64,000 nt of DNA from Trichobilharzia szidati (GCA_944472155.2 OX235279.1:57695564-57759563); one strand, 5' to 3'. Counted from the first letter of the stretch, positions 1 through 11,113 are shown. Program-made: numbers and translations. Notes: a model not told the origin generated them from the sequence alone.

Positions 1-90
1 CAAATTAACCATCTTCTTTCAGCATCAGGTAATTTTTACGTTGTGAAGTATATAAACGTAACAAAATTACCTGTGGATTATTGGATCAGA

Positions 91-295
91 TGTGTACGAA
101 TGTGGTGATTGACAATTTCTATCTCTGTATTGTTTAAATACTTACTGTTGTTGATTAATATATTTATTATATGAATTGAAATATAATTCCGCCAAATACA
201 AATTCCTAAATTCATCCCTCTCTGTGTTTTTGGTTGAATTCCTGTAATTCGGTCATTGCGAAATACGACTACTACTATTACAAATAATTATAACA
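91..295 (+). repeat. 5' LTR of Ty3/gypsy-like retrotransposon
   Basis: The sequence from 100 to 295 recurs base for base at 4615-4810, and the two copies flank gag-pol, so it is read as the 5' long terminal repeat. It ends in TAACA just before a TTCTGGCGTCACT stretch that probably holds the primer-binding site. A TG-initial start fits at 101 (TGTGGTGATT) or at 91, where both copies have a related TGTG. The near-identity of the two LTRs suggests a recent insertion or a recent recombination. Confidence 0.8.
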
Positions 296-308
296 TTCTG
301 GCGTCACT

Positions 309-785
309 ATGGAATTAAATAATCTCGGAAAGTTTCCTATAAATTGTTCGCCGCGGGAAATTACCGATTATCCTGAATGTTTCGATGCATGGTGCATGTC
401 GAAGAATGTTCGCGATGACAAAATTCCAGCTCGTTTTATTACTGCTGTTGGACTAGGTGCGTACAGCCTAGTGAAAACTCTGCCATTTCCAGATAAACCA
501 ATTTCTCTGTCAAATGATAAACTCCGTGAACTTCTAACAAATTACTTCCACATAACAACTTTCGAAACACGAGAGAGGGCTCAGTTCAACAAACTTGCTC
601 GTGCTCCAAACCAGAAGATTAGAGAATTTATTCTTGAGCTTCAGATACGAGCTTCAAAGTGCAACTTTGGAGATCAGCTCCATACTCAACTACATGATCG
701 TCCAATTGCTGGAATCAATATCCCTAAGTTAGAGAAAGAGTTGGTTCAGATTCCTTCCTGCAACTTTCAAACTGCTAATGATTAA
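309..785 (+). pseudogene. Gag-like ORF of Ty3/gypsy element (copy 1)
   Basis: An open frame of 158 codons starts 14 nt after the LTR. It encodes a capsid-type protein without a zinc knuckle of its own; the knuckle lies in the next frame (837 onward). A stop at 783-785 cuts it off, so Gag is split. The frame is repeated with the same translation at 4824-5300. Identification as Gag rests on position (LTR, Gag, knuckle, protease, RT) and on the general capsid-like character, not on a diagnostic motif. The family is flatworm Ty3/gypsy; no envelope gene is visible. Confidence 0.75.
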
Positions 786-836
786 TGTATTGCATATGAA
801 GATGTCAACGGTGAATACCCAGCCACCACTACGTCA

Positions 837-2785
837 GTGTCTGATGTCATGCTGTCCAAAGTTGATAATACATGTGTTCATAAAGAGAAATCCGAACTGC
901 CGTTCACACGTAATGGAATGCAGACAGAAAGCAAAAACATCGAACCGTGTTTTTCCTGTGGAAAGATTCATCTACGAAGCACTTACCGTTTTCGGGGTGC
1001 TAAGTGCCATAAATGTGGTAAAATTTGGCACACCAAGTCTTTTTGCAGAAGTTCACTTACTTATGCTACTCAGAATTCTCATAATTCTCCCAATTTGTCT
1101 GGTAAAATGAAGTCAATGTCTCTTTCAACTTTTCACAATACTCAATCTCATCTAATGAGAACCTTCACTACAAGTTCAGGCAAGTCTCACTGTTTTATAA
1201 TTGATTCTGGGAGTACTGAGTCTATAATTTCTAAGAAAGATTTACTATCGCTTTGTAAGCATGCCCAGGTAGACCTTACTACTAGTTACATTACAGGTAT
1301 TACTGGTCATAAACTACCTCTTATTGGTGTTACTAACATTTGTTTAAAATCAGACAGCGGTAGACTTATGAATATACCCTTTCTTGTTAGTGAATGTGGT
1401 CCATCTTTATTGGGATTGAAAGCCCTTAGATTGGTCAATGTCGAAATCTCACTTTGTACTGAGTTATTTGATGAATCTTTGTTCAGAGAATTAGTCCTCC
1501 AATGTTCAAAGTGTGTAGGTGGCATGAAGATTCAGCCCATCCATCTTGAAATAGAGGGTGATCCTATCTTCCTGAAGCACCGATTAATTGCATATGGTTT
1601 GCGAGATGCAGTTAAGAAAGAGTTGGACAAGTTGGTTGAGCAGGGCATACTTATGCCAGTTGAATATTCGAAGTGGACTACTCTTATTGTGACGCCACTA
1701 AAAGCTGATGGCAAAACACCGAGAATTTGTGGTGACTACCGCCTTGCACTCAATAGTCGTCTACTACAGCAAAGTTGCACTACGCTAGAAACCGAAGACA
1801 TTCTCGACAAGCTACGTTGCTCAAAATACTTTTCCGAAATAGATCTTGAAAATGCTTATTTGCGAATTCCTCTTGACAAAGCTTCCAGTGCATTAACAAC
1901 CATTAATACTCCATTTGGATAGTTTAAGTATAATTTCTTTCCTTTTGGTTTAAAGGTTTCACCTGCGATATTTCAAAAAGTAATAAATAAGATGATGGAT
2001 GGATTAGGTGATGTTGAGTCTTGCCAAGACGACATTACAGTTCATGGTCCGAACATCGAATTGCATAATGAACGTCTTTTAAAACTGTTCAGGCGTTTCT
2101 GTGAGAAAAATATTCTTGTTAATCCATCTAAATGTCATTTTACTTTGTCGTCTGTATCATGCTTAGGATACACAGTAGACTCCGAGGATTTCAGACCTGA
2201 TGCTAGTCATTTGGCACCTCTAATTCAAGCACCTTCACCTAATAATATGTCGTCGTTGAGATCATCGATTGGTACTCTTCAGTTTTAATCCAAATTCATT
2301 TCCAATTTCACTCAACTGTTATCTCCACTTTTTGATATTGTCTCCATTAAACAATTTAAATGGAAACAACAATATAAGGATATCTTGCGAAGAACTTTGG
2401 AGTTTCTTAATAAACAAGCTTTCTTAAGACATTTTTCATCGAAAGATAAGTCTGTTCTCACTACAGATGCTACTCCTATGGGTATAGCGGCAGTACTGGA
2501 GCAAAATGGACAACCTGTTATTTGTATTTCAAGACGTCTAAGTAAGAGTGAACAAGGGTACTCACAAACCCAGAAAGAGGGTCTAGCAGTTGTATGGGCA
2601 ATAAGACGCTTGCACAAGTATCTATTTGGTACTAAGTTTCACATAGTTACTGATCATCAGGCTTTGAAATTCATTTACAATCCAGAAAAATCTTTGAATA
2701 TATCATCTGCTGCTATGGTTCAAAGATGGAGTTTAGAACTAAGTGCATATGATTACACCATTGAACACAGATCGGCTAAAGATAT
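837..2785 (+). pseudogene. Gypsy pol, 5' part: zinc knuckle, protease, RT, RNase H
   Basis: One reading frame carries the domains in order. A CX2C-type knuckle (CHKCGKIWHTKSFC) lies near 1004-1048, an aspartyl protease motif IDSGST near 1201, and then reverse transcriptase with the FSEIDLENAY palm motif near 1830-1860. The YxDD box is replaced by CQDD near 2022-2031. RNase H follows with TTDATPMGIAAVL near 2461 and TDHQALKFI near 2650. Two in-frame stops (TAG at 1920-1922, TAA at 2286-2288) disable it, and at 2786 it is interrupted by a family B LINE fragment. It is therefore a dead copy of a Ty3/gypsy polyprotein. Confidence 0.9.
2774..2785. repeat. Target-site duplication, left copy
   Basis: GGCTAAAGATAT here is identical to 3399-3410 and bounds the family B insertion. 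Gypsy coding sequence continues in sense directly after the right copy (codons for K-D-I-P-H-A-N), which confirms the exact boundaries. Confidence 0.92.
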
Positions 2786-3398
2786 TATTATTATTATTTC
2801 CTTTAGCTCCTAGAGGAACACAGGGCTTCAGCCATGCGTCTCCATTGCGTTCGGTTCTCTGCTAGAGTTTTCACCTGGCTCCAAGTCTGCCCACACGTTT
2901 TCATCTCCTCTTCACATGATCTCCTCCAGGTCACCCTTGGACGACCAACTCGTCGCTTCCCTTTCGGATTCCACTCGAGGGCTTGTCTAGTGATGTCACT
3001 TGCTGGTTTCCTCAGAGTATGGCCAATCCATCTCCATTTCTTCCTGCCTATTTGTTTCACAATCGGTTCCTGGTTGGTTCGTTTATTGTCAGAGATCCCT
3101 GTTGCTAATCCTTTCTGGTCATCTGATCTTGAGCATTGAGCGAAGACATCTGTTAATGAATGTCTGTAGCTTGTTTGAGGTGCTCTTTGTGACACGCCAA
3201 GTCTCTGATCCGTATAGTAGCACTGACTTCACATTGGAGTTGAATATCTGGATCTTATTTTTGACGCTGAATGTTGTTGACCTCCACACAGACTTGAGAG
3301 TAATGAAAGCTTGCCTTGCTTTCCTGATCCTTGCTTTGATATCCTCGTCAGTTCCGCCTGTAGTTGAAACAATGCTTCCCAAGTAGGTAAAGGAGGTA
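2786..3398 (-). mobile_element. 5'-truncated RTE-like LINE (family B) inserted in gypsy pol
   Basis: The fragment is flanked by a 12-bp target-site duplication, GGCTAAAGATAT, at 2774-2785 and 3399-3410. On the minus strand it reads [14 protein letters not shown] sequence, then [10 protein letters not shown], then IGHTLRKP and RPRVTWRRSCEEE, the C-terminal region after the RT domain of RTE-like elements. It is spread over two frames (about 3382-3119 and 3195-2803) because of a frameshift. The minus-strand 3' end is an (AAT)n tail at about 2784-2799. It is younger than the gypsy copy that it splits. Confidence 0.92.
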
Positions 3399-3472
3399 GG
3401 CTAAAGATATACCTCATGCAAACTTCTTATCTCGCTATTCATTATTTGAAAATACTGCTAATGACACTGATT
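3399..3472 (+). pseudogene. Gypsy pol, short segment between two insertions
   Basis: This 74-nt piece continues pol from the RNase H end: its translation includes KDIPHAN and FLSRYSLFEN, the usual end of the RNase H/connection region of gypsy elements. It begins with the right target-site duplication of the LINE and ends with the left duplication of the next insertion (AATGACACTGATT, 3460-3472). Confidence 0.85.
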
Positions 3473-3646
3473 ATATTAGATAGTTGAAGGCAGTCGGCAG
3501 GAAGCCTTGGACCTAGGTTTCGTGCTAGTTGGCACTCGTCAGCAAGGCGTATCTGCAACCTTGAAGGAAGTCATGTCCCTTCTGAGATTCGAACCCGCGT
3601 CACCCAGTGCTGCAGCCACGTCACACTAGTTACTAGTGTCCAATCA
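3473..3646 (-). mobile_element. tRNA-headed SINE with [18 protein letters not shown]
   Basis: A 174-bp insertion sits between AATGACACTGATT (3460-3472) and AATGACGCTGATT (3647-3659), a 13-bp duplication with one mismatch. On the minus strand it has a tRNA-like B box (GGGTTCGAATC, near 3585-3595), followed by a complete [15 protein letters not shown] and a short 3' end. This layout matches the schistosome Sm-alpha SINE family, which is known to carry [19 protein letters not shown]. The gypsy reading frame resumes in phase when the 187-nt offset between the two duplication copies is allowed for. Confidence 0.85.
3504..3548 (-). ncRNA. Type I [18 protein letters not shown]
   Basis: Read 5' to 3' on the minus strand: stem I strand GCCTTG (3548-3543), core CTGACGA, stem II GTGC-CAACTA-GCAC, core GAAA, a very short palindromic stem III ACCTAGGT, cleavage base C at 3510, and stem I strand CAAGGC (3509-3504). 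Stem I is a perfect 6-bp helix, stem II a perfect 4-bp helix, and every conserved core base is present. The predicted cut is between 3510 and 3509. The tiny palindromic stem III is typical of schistosome [11 protein letters not shown], which may act best as dimers. Confidence 0.9.
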
Positions 3647-3659
3647 AATGACGCTGATT

Positions 3660-4440
3660 GTTTTTTAATCCAGCCGTTACCTGTGGATAGAGTTCGACTT
3701 ATAAATGATACTCGGAAATATTACGGATGCATTATAAATGCAACAAAAAGAGGTTGGAATATTCAGTGTAAGCGAAGATTTCCGGACTTTTCTAAGCGAA
3801 GAGATAAGATTTCAGTCCATCCTGAAGGATTTCAATGTCTGAATGACAGAATTATTATTCCTCCAACGTTAAGATCTGCGATTTTGGACGACCTTCATTC
3901 TGCTTATCTGGGAACTGGTAAGATGAAATCATTAGCACGCCTAACATGCTGGTGGCCGGGAATTGATGCAGACATTAACAAAAGATCAAAGAGCTGTTTG
4001 GATAAAATGTCCTATGGGAAGGAATTCTAGATGTCTAAGTTACCGATAATGGTACTCATTTCACTGAGAAGAACTTCAAGGATTGGCTTAAACATATAGT
4101 TTGCCGTCATCTGTACACAGCACCACGTCATCCTCAGTCCAACGGGTTGGCAGAAAATTTTGTACGAACATTAAAGAGTGCCAAAGCATCAATGAGTCCT
4201 AAGAATTTTGCTGAGCTAGAGAGATGTGTAGATAACTTCTTCTTCAATATCGCAATGCGGAGCATACAAGTACCCATGAAAGTCCTGCTAACCTATTCAA
4301 ATCTCGAATTCTCAGAAAGCATCCGATGTCCACGACGTCGGATGTACATTATTACAAAGGGAATGACTATAGACCTTCTGCTGGAATCATACTACAAAAA
4401 ATGGGAAATCGAATGGTAAAGATATTGGACATCGAAGATC
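3660..4440 (+). pseudogene. Gypsy pol, 3' part: integrase with internal deletion
   Basis: The frame at 3683-4030 contains the integrase N-terminal zinc region (HSAYLGTGKMKSL, then CWWPGIDADI and a cysteine). It then breaks at a stop near 4028. In another frame from 4039 comes core-domain sequence VTDNGTHF (second catalytic Asp), followed by APRHPQSNGLAENF with the catalytic Glu. The part that should hold the first catalytic Asp is missing, so there is a deletion of the early core domain near 4010-4038. The product is not functional. Confidence 0.85.
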
Positions 4441-4615
4441 ATTCAGTTCGCAACAGACACCTGGACCAAGTGAAAATAAATGAAATAATTCAGAAATAAG
4501 TCCAGATGATACTGATGAAAATAATATCACTGAATCAGTTAGAAGATCGCAGCGACTTGCAAGCAAACAGAGACATCATCATAAATACTCAAGGAAACAT
4601 TCGACATGTGGCGGA

Positions 4616-4810
4616 TGTGGTGATTGACAATTTCTATCTCTGTATTGTTTAAATACTTACTGTTGTTGATTAATATATTTATTATATGAATTGAAATATA
4701 ATTCCGCCAAATACAAATTCCTAAATTCATCCCTCTCTGTGTTTTTGGTTGAATTCCTGTAATTCGGTCATTGCGAAATACGACTACTACTATTACAAAT
4801 AATTATAACA
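4616..4810 (+). repeat. Second LTR of the gypsy element, shared by a following gag copy
   Basis: This is identical to 101-295 at a constant offset of 4515. It closes the first element and at the same time opens a second gag copy (4824 onward), so the arrangement is LTR-internal-LTR-internal. It follows the end of the element's 3' coding region, and the GGCGGA just before it is a weak polypurine tract. Confidence 0.85.
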
Positions 4811-4823
4811 TTCTGGCGTCACT

Positions 4824-5469
4824 ATGGAATTAAATAATCTCGGAAAGTTTCCTATAAATTGTTCGCCGCGGGAAATTACCGATTATCCTGAATGTTTCGA
4901 TGCATGGTGCATGTCGAAGAATGTTCGCGATGACAAAATTCCAGCTCGTTTTATTACTGCTGTTGGACTAGGTGCGTACAGCCTAGTGAAAACTCTGCCA
5001 TTTCCAGATAAACCAATTTCTCTGTCAAATGATAAACTCCGTGAACTTCTAACAAATTACTTCCACATAACAACTTTCGAAACACGAGAGAGGGCTCAGT
5101 TCAACAAACTTGCTCGTGCTCCAAACCAGAAGATTAGAGAATTTATTCTTGAGCTTCAGATACGAGCTTCAAAGTGCAACTTTGGAGATCAGCTCCATAC
5201 TCAACTACATGATCGTCCAATTGCTGGAATCAATATCCCTAAGTTAGAGAAAGAGTTGGTTCAGATTCCTTCCTGCAACTTTCAAACTGCTAATGATTAA
5301 TGTATTGCATATGAAGATGTCAACGGTGAATACCCAGCCACCACTACGTCAGTGTCTGATGTCATGCTGTCCAAAGTTGATAATACATGTGTTCATAAAG
5401 AGAAATCCGAACTGCCGTTCACACGTAATGGAATGCAGACAGAAAGCAAAAACATCGAACCGTGTTTTC
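4824..5469 (+). pseudogene. Second gag copy, truncated in the zinc knuckle
   Basis: 4811-5469 repeats 296-954 without visible differences: leader, the 158-codon Gag frame (4824-5300) and the start of the knuckle frame (5352 onward). Identity stops at 5469-5470, just after the codons for EPCF, where sequence of another gypsy family begins in a different frame. This copy therefore has no pol and is a hybrid or recombined remnant. Confidence 0.85.
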
Positions 5470-6136
5470 AACTGCCAAAACCATTTACCTCTTCCCATTT
5501 TGGCCAGATAATGCGGAAACATGATTTCACATAGCTGAGTCTGATTTTTGTGAGCATGGCATAGTCGATCAACGTTCACAGTTCCTTGCAGTTATTCACG
5601 CTCTACAGCGGGAATTCAGCAAGTGTGTAACAGTGCAGATGTCGTACGAGTTGCTCAAAGCATTCCTCCTAAGGAGAAACGTTCTCACGGACCGACAGCG
5701 TCTGGACGAATTATTTCGTAACATCAAGTTAGGGGATCAGTCAGCCGTGAGCATGCTAACAACAATGAGAGAGGTTATTGGCCAAAGTCAGTTCGATGAA
5801 GGACTTTTCAGCGAACTCTTTTTGTCCAAACTGCCACAGTCAGTACAGACTGTACTTGTGACACTTCAGGGTGTTCTTATGGATGACTTAGCTATTTCTG
5901 CTGATCAAATTCTAGAAATCACTAAACGGCCAGTGACTCAAATATGCTCAGTTGCCGAACAGACTTCGAGTAAGGATGCAGTAGTGATAGAAATATGCAA
6001 CTCTATCCAGCAGATGCTTAGGTCAAACATGCCTCATAATTCCTCCTACCGTAGTCCGAACTCCCCTCAACGGGGAAACTCACGACCTAAGTCTAAGCCA
6101 CGTTCTCTGAAAAACCCTGACTGGTTCTGGTGTAAC
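5470..6136 (+). pseudogene. Gag of a second Ty3/gypsy family
   Basis: The frame at 5633-6136, with a frameshifted N-terminal part from about 5470, encodes a capsid-type protein unlike the Gag upstream. Its early part reads ESDFCEHGIVDQRSQF in frame with AVIHALQREF, followed by LLRRNVLTDRQRLDELF and LFLSKLPQSVQTVL, typical of the second class of schistosome gypsy Gag proteins. It approaches its zinc knuckle at DWFWC (about 6120-6136) and is then interrupted. Confidence 0.75.
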
Positions 6137-6424
6137 AACAGAAGACAAGGGCCGGGCAACAGATCGTTTATTAAGGAAAATCAACACATATTTATAGATT
6201 TTAATGTACATTATTGTAGATTATTGTTAGTAGAAAATACAGTATTTCGAATGGTTGTTTCTCACAGAAAGTTAACCTTGCATCTCTTTGTGGCTGTGTC
6301 AGATCATCCATATGCTAACTGTATCCGCCTACGCAAAGCCTTTGTTCTCATTTTCTCACCACCAATATTGGGGACACAAACATTGACGTCAATTACTGTC
6401 TACCAACTTTGGCTAACAGCCAGC
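6137..6424 (+). other. Unidentified insert inside the zinc knuckle of the second gypsy family
   Basis: Gag sequence stops at about 6136 after DWFWC and resumes at about 6425 with HHTYGQEAKCCRQPC, the rest of the knuckle. The roughly 290 bases between read open in the same frame but resemble no gag. No clear target-site duplication is seen. It may be a decayed insertion or a rearrangement. Confidence 0.45.
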
Positions 6425-6640
6425 TCTCACCACACCTACGGTCAGGAAGCAAAATGTTGCCGTCAACCTTGTAATTTCGGCAATGTCTGAAAGTCTGTGG
6501 GAAACTATCCCGCCGGCACGCGTTAGCGGCAATCGTAGCCGGTGGCACTAGCCACATACTTTACATCCATGATGTGATCAGTCGGACTCGATATTTAGTC
6601 GACACAGGCGCCGAAGTCAGTAGCACCGTGAGATGAAAGT
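6425..6640 (+). pseudogene. Gypsy family 2: knuckle remainder and protease start
   Basis: After the knuckle remainder the translation gives RRHALAAIVAGG, then ILYIHDVISRTRYLVDTGAEVSS, with the aspartyl protease motif DTGAEVS at about 6600-6620. The sequence leaves the family right after this motif (about 6635), so the rest of pol is absent. The stop at 6488-6490 and a frame change separate the knuckle from the protease part. Confidence 0.7.
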
Positions 6641-7429
6641 GCATTACTACTATGAGGATGCGGTGTGAGAGGTCATCTGACTTAGTAGTTCAAGACGTTA
6701 CTGCCCACGAATAAAAAAGTGGTAATTACGCTGTCACTTCCTTTTGTATTGTCTTTCTGAGAGCAATAGGAAGTAACAGATGCTCCTTCGTATATACCTG
6801 ATTATTAAAGTTTACTGTTCTCCTTATGTTGCTGTTCTATTCTCTGTAAGTGGCACATCTCTTTTAAGAAGTTGGTAATTTGAATAAGTTCCTAAAACGA
6901 ATAAAAATCTAGCGTCCAACAACTGATTGAGTCACTATAAACTGGAAGAATAAAAATAAACCAGAACGCTGCCTTTCCCAACGTTATGTAAGACTTCTTT
7001 ATTTTACTATTTTTGTTCAGGAAAAATTGAAATGGTCGTATCTGTACAGAATAGAAACACTTTAAATCATACTATTCTTATTTACCTTTAATAGTTAGTT
7101 TGACGCCACCTGATTTCCTGTAAACAGAAACAGTCACACAGTTGTCTTGTTCTAACTTGAAACTTATCAGTAGAGCATATTTTGGGCGTCACATACAGAT
7201 AATAGTAACAACTCTACTATTTAATCAATGAGTCTTAAAATTCCTTAGTGACTTATCGCACTGCTCCATTTTTCTTGATTATAAAAGTTCAATTTATTAT
7301 AAAGCCATAATTACATTTGTACTAATATCAATACTACTTAGCAATAATATTAAAAATTTATCTTAATGCTTATCTATTTCAAGTGTATCTTTCATGCGAT
7401 AACTTCTTTATCGCTTGATTCCACACCCT
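6641..7429. other. AT-rich spacer, nothing recognised
   Basis: No convincing reading frame, RNA gene or repeat is seen in this stretch after the truncated gypsy protease. Confidence 0.5.
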
Positions 7430-7580
7430 ATTTTGGTACAGATTTGGAATTTTCAGCATGTGATATCGGTAGCCCAAATTTTGCAGGCCAACCATTGATA
7501 TCAGGTGTGCGTCGGCAGGATAACGAACCCCGGATCATGTGCATGGTCGGCGAGAGTCCTAGCCGCTGTGTCACCGACGC
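7430..7580 (-). mobile_element. tRNA-headed SINE, body type 'GCTACCGATATC' (copy 1)
   Basis: On the minus strand it begins GCGTCGGTGACACAGCGGCT, passes a B-box-like GGGGTTCGTTATCC and continues with ACACCTGATATC and TTTGGGCTACCGATATC to about 7430. The copy at 51431-51620 matches along the whole length with perhaps 10-15% differences. No [14 protein letters not shown] is present, so it is a different SINE family from the one at 3473. Confidence 0.8.
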
Positions 7581-8437
7581 AGTAGTCATAACAATAGTTC
7601 GATCTCCTCTGGCTACAATAGTGAGTAACGTTGAATGAAATCGTTGAAAACATATCAGTTTCATAGATATGAGTAATCACTGCCCAACGATTTCTACGAA
7701 GCATGAAACAAAGGTCAAGGAACGCTTCCTATAGATTACTTTTGATCACTTTTAATTACGATGACTTATCTCCTAGTCATATTGCACAGGTACTCAGAAG
7801 AACTCCATGTGTAAAAAAATACAACTTCATACTGGTATATGCCAAGTGCCATCTACAGTATAAGAATTACCACTAAAGTTGTATTACGTTCTTTCAGCTC
7901 TTTCCTGCCAGTGAATCTGTTGTGTACTACTCACTAGTTATTTTTGTGTTTCAGATTCCTTATGAGATAATTCATATGAAACAGGAAACACGTAAATGAT
8001 ACCTTCCTTGTGTCTAAGTGTTGCGACTACTAATAAATATCTTTAATAAGTGATCTTCGGCTAATTTACTAACATAGACTCTTATCAATTCTATGTACCT
8101 CTTATCATGTGTGCAATATTGCTAAAAGTATCTATTATCTTACCTTTCACATATTGTAACAACCAACTACTTTTTTTTAGTTAAAAGCAATACACTCACG
8201 CTGAGTGTAAAATATAGCTAACTCAGTTCTCATGTAACTTTGTAATTCCATTATGCATTTCACGTCTCCTAATTACGGCTAAACCATAGCACTTTACTCT
8301 CTTACAAGCACTGAAAGCTTTCATTGGGAACAGACTTTAATAAAAGCTTAATACTAAACAAATGGCAGTTAATCACTCAGTTCATTGCCCAAAGTTTTCA
8401 GTCGCGTTGAGGTAAATGCCTTAAGATCATTGACACC
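7581..8437. other. AT-rich spacer, nothing recognised
   Basis: No supported gene or repeat was found by eye. Confidence 0.5.
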
Positions 8438-8479
8438 ATGCAAATGAATATATTCCGAGATTTAGAAGTGAAAACCAAC

Positions 8480-9130
8480 AAGTTGGAAGAAGCAGCAGCG
8501 AAGACCGGACATCAGGTAAACGCAGACAACGATGATGAAGAAACTCAGCCAACTAGAACGAGTCTAAAGGAAGTTGTCTTTTACTTCAACTTAAAAGCAT
8601 TATTTCAACTACAGGGGTCACTGATGAAATATCAAAGCCACTCAGGATCGAGAAAGCAGAACATGCTGAGGGTCATTTCTCTGTAATCTCTATGGAGATC
8701 CAAAGAAATCAAAACAGGGAACAAGATCCAAATTCTGTTTAACACTAATGTCATATCAGTCAGTGCTTTTCTTTAGTTAAGAGACTTGGCGCGTGCGTCA
8801 CCAAACGCATTGCAAGAAGACTACTGCAAACTTTTATCGAAAGATGCCCTAACTGTCTGAAGACTGTAGGTCTGATAATCGGATAGAAGCAACAACAAAC
8901 TCTGCCAGCGAGCAGACCAACCAGCAAACTATTGCCCGGGGAGGAGACCGCTGAGTAACATAACACATCAGGCAGACCTTCGAGTGGGAAATGATGAGTT
9001 GGTTTTCCAATGGTGAAACAGAGGAAATCATGTGAGGAGGAAATGAAAGCTAGTGGGTAATGGTGAAATTATTCAGTTGAAAGTGTTGGAGATATCGTGC
9101 AGAAGTCTTACTTTCATTCGATACGCAAGG
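8480..9130 (+). mobile_element. Decayed 3' part of a family B RTE-like LINE
   Basis: Broken frames on the plus strand resemble the post-RT region of family B: ISTTGVTDE-like sequence near 8610, a degraded RIEKAEHA stretch, then CRRLLQTFIERC-like sequence near 8830 and the GDEE..MKAS region near 9030. Many stops and frameshifts mark it as old. The sequence near 8780-9120 aligns well with 37560-37975. Confidence 0.65.
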
Positions 9131-10629
9131 AATGAATAATATAGGTAAATATATGATGTAAATAGTTTCCACTATATCTGTACAGTTTTTTCTACTACAT
9201 TTCTTTTCGTACACATTTACACTAAGACCTAAACGTAATCTTTCTACTATTCAGTTTAAAAAAAGAATGATATTTTCAGTCTTATACTAAATTTCCAGGA
9301 ATTATGAACTCATATGTTGCATAGTGCTGTGACCTTTCGATTTATTGTGATAGGCACACACAAGCAAAAGTATGCGCTTTATTATAAATCTGCATGAATA
9401 TGTGACACTTATTATGCCCTTCAACTATTATTATTCTTTTGATTTACTTTTTAAGGTAAACATAAAACCTCTTCGATTATTAAGACCTCTCGAAGTTTGG
9501 ATTACGCGTTAAACGCATACCTCACACAACTTAACTCTAAGATCTTATCTAGAATTAATTAAATTTTTACCCTTCTTAAACAGTTTCATTTGCGAATTGT
9601 TGGCATTCTCATCTTCATGCTCAGTGAGTGAGAGGAATAAAGTAATAAGAACTCTGCTAGATGTTTACAACACTGTTGCAGATTAAATGAATTTTAATTT
9701 TGAAGATTCATATAACAAACAGTCTGTTAAGTGAGATAAGGCACTCATGCATGTGCTTCTCAACTAATCATGTGGAATAGAATATATTAAACGTGGTCAT
9801 TCTGAGCTGCTTATAATTTATTTTATTCAAGAACACGTCAATAGGTGAAAAATGGCACTGCACCACAAATACACAATTGATGCATAACTGTTGACATACA
9901 TAAGTTAGTTAGCCTTATTTGTGGTCAACTTCGATAAGAACTTCTGAATTTTATCTCAAAGCGTCGACAGTAACCTGTAGACTGGAATTAGGCTCAGGGA
10001 TTCGTATTGAAATAGTGTATCCCAAAGTATAGTTCATCACGAATCGAAACTGCATATAACCTAGGGTGCGCACTTCTGAATAATCATAATGATCACAAAC
10101 TAAGATTAAATAACTATCCAGTACCATCTCTTATTGAAAGGCTCTCTAGATGACATTGGTTCTTTACGCACATCAGTAAACTCCTCAAAAATCTGCAATT
10201 AAGGCTGAAGCTACATTAAGTGCTGATGATGTTTTATACCTTGATTTTTCAGGAACTTATAGAAATTCAAAATACTGTTCAAACAAATATTTACCTATAA
10301 ACATTCTCTATTGCTATGCCTAATTTAAACAAACACTTATGCATTCGAATCAATATGCAACTTATAATACTTCAGAATACTTTAAATGACGTATTTACAC
10401 TTTTAGGATATCTGACCTAAATTGTAAAAACAATTATGGACGCGAATTAGTGTCACTTTTATAACGCCTTTTGTCCATTTGTCAAAACGCCAATGAAATT
10501 ATATGTAATAATTCCATCATTACGATTCGAAGACAATATAATTAATACAATAAATGTTCATTTTTGGATGGATTAATTAACAATTAAATGGGATTAGATA
10601 TCAATACAAAAAATACCTTGAGTTTAGAT

Positions 10630-10669
<40 letters not shown>

Positions 10670-11113
10670 AATAATACCTTGGTCAATACCAGTACATCTA
10701 AATGAATGGTTTACAAGATATAAGAATAGAATTTGTGCACTGTGGTAGATTAAAATAGAATGGTCTCCTAGATGACTAATTATGAAATTGAAGTCAAAAT
10801 GAATATTTTTGTAGTCATTGTTGACTATTCAACTTAAAAAGTTATCCGTTTCGGCTAATATAAGATACCTAATTGGGTTTTGTTAACGTAGAAAAAGCAG
10901 GAAAAAGGCTTCATTTGCATATTCCTAACGTTATTCAACTAGAACTATCAACAGTAACTCCACAAATACTATAAGAAACTAAAGCGAAAACTGGTATTTT
11001 TTCAAAATTTACATTCTACAGATGGGAAACCATACCTAATCAGTGTTTCAGGGATACTCAGAAAATATGAAGACTCTTCGAAACTTAAGGAATTGTACAA
11101 ACTTCTAAATAAC
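9131..11113. other. AT-rich non-coding stretch
   Basis: No gene is recognised. A (TA)n microsatellite lies at about 10635-10664. The stretch ends at the target-site duplication of the family A LINE. Confidence 0.5.
10635..10664. repeat. (TA)n microsatellite
   Basis: About 15 uninterrupted TA units, visible directly. Confidence 0.95.
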
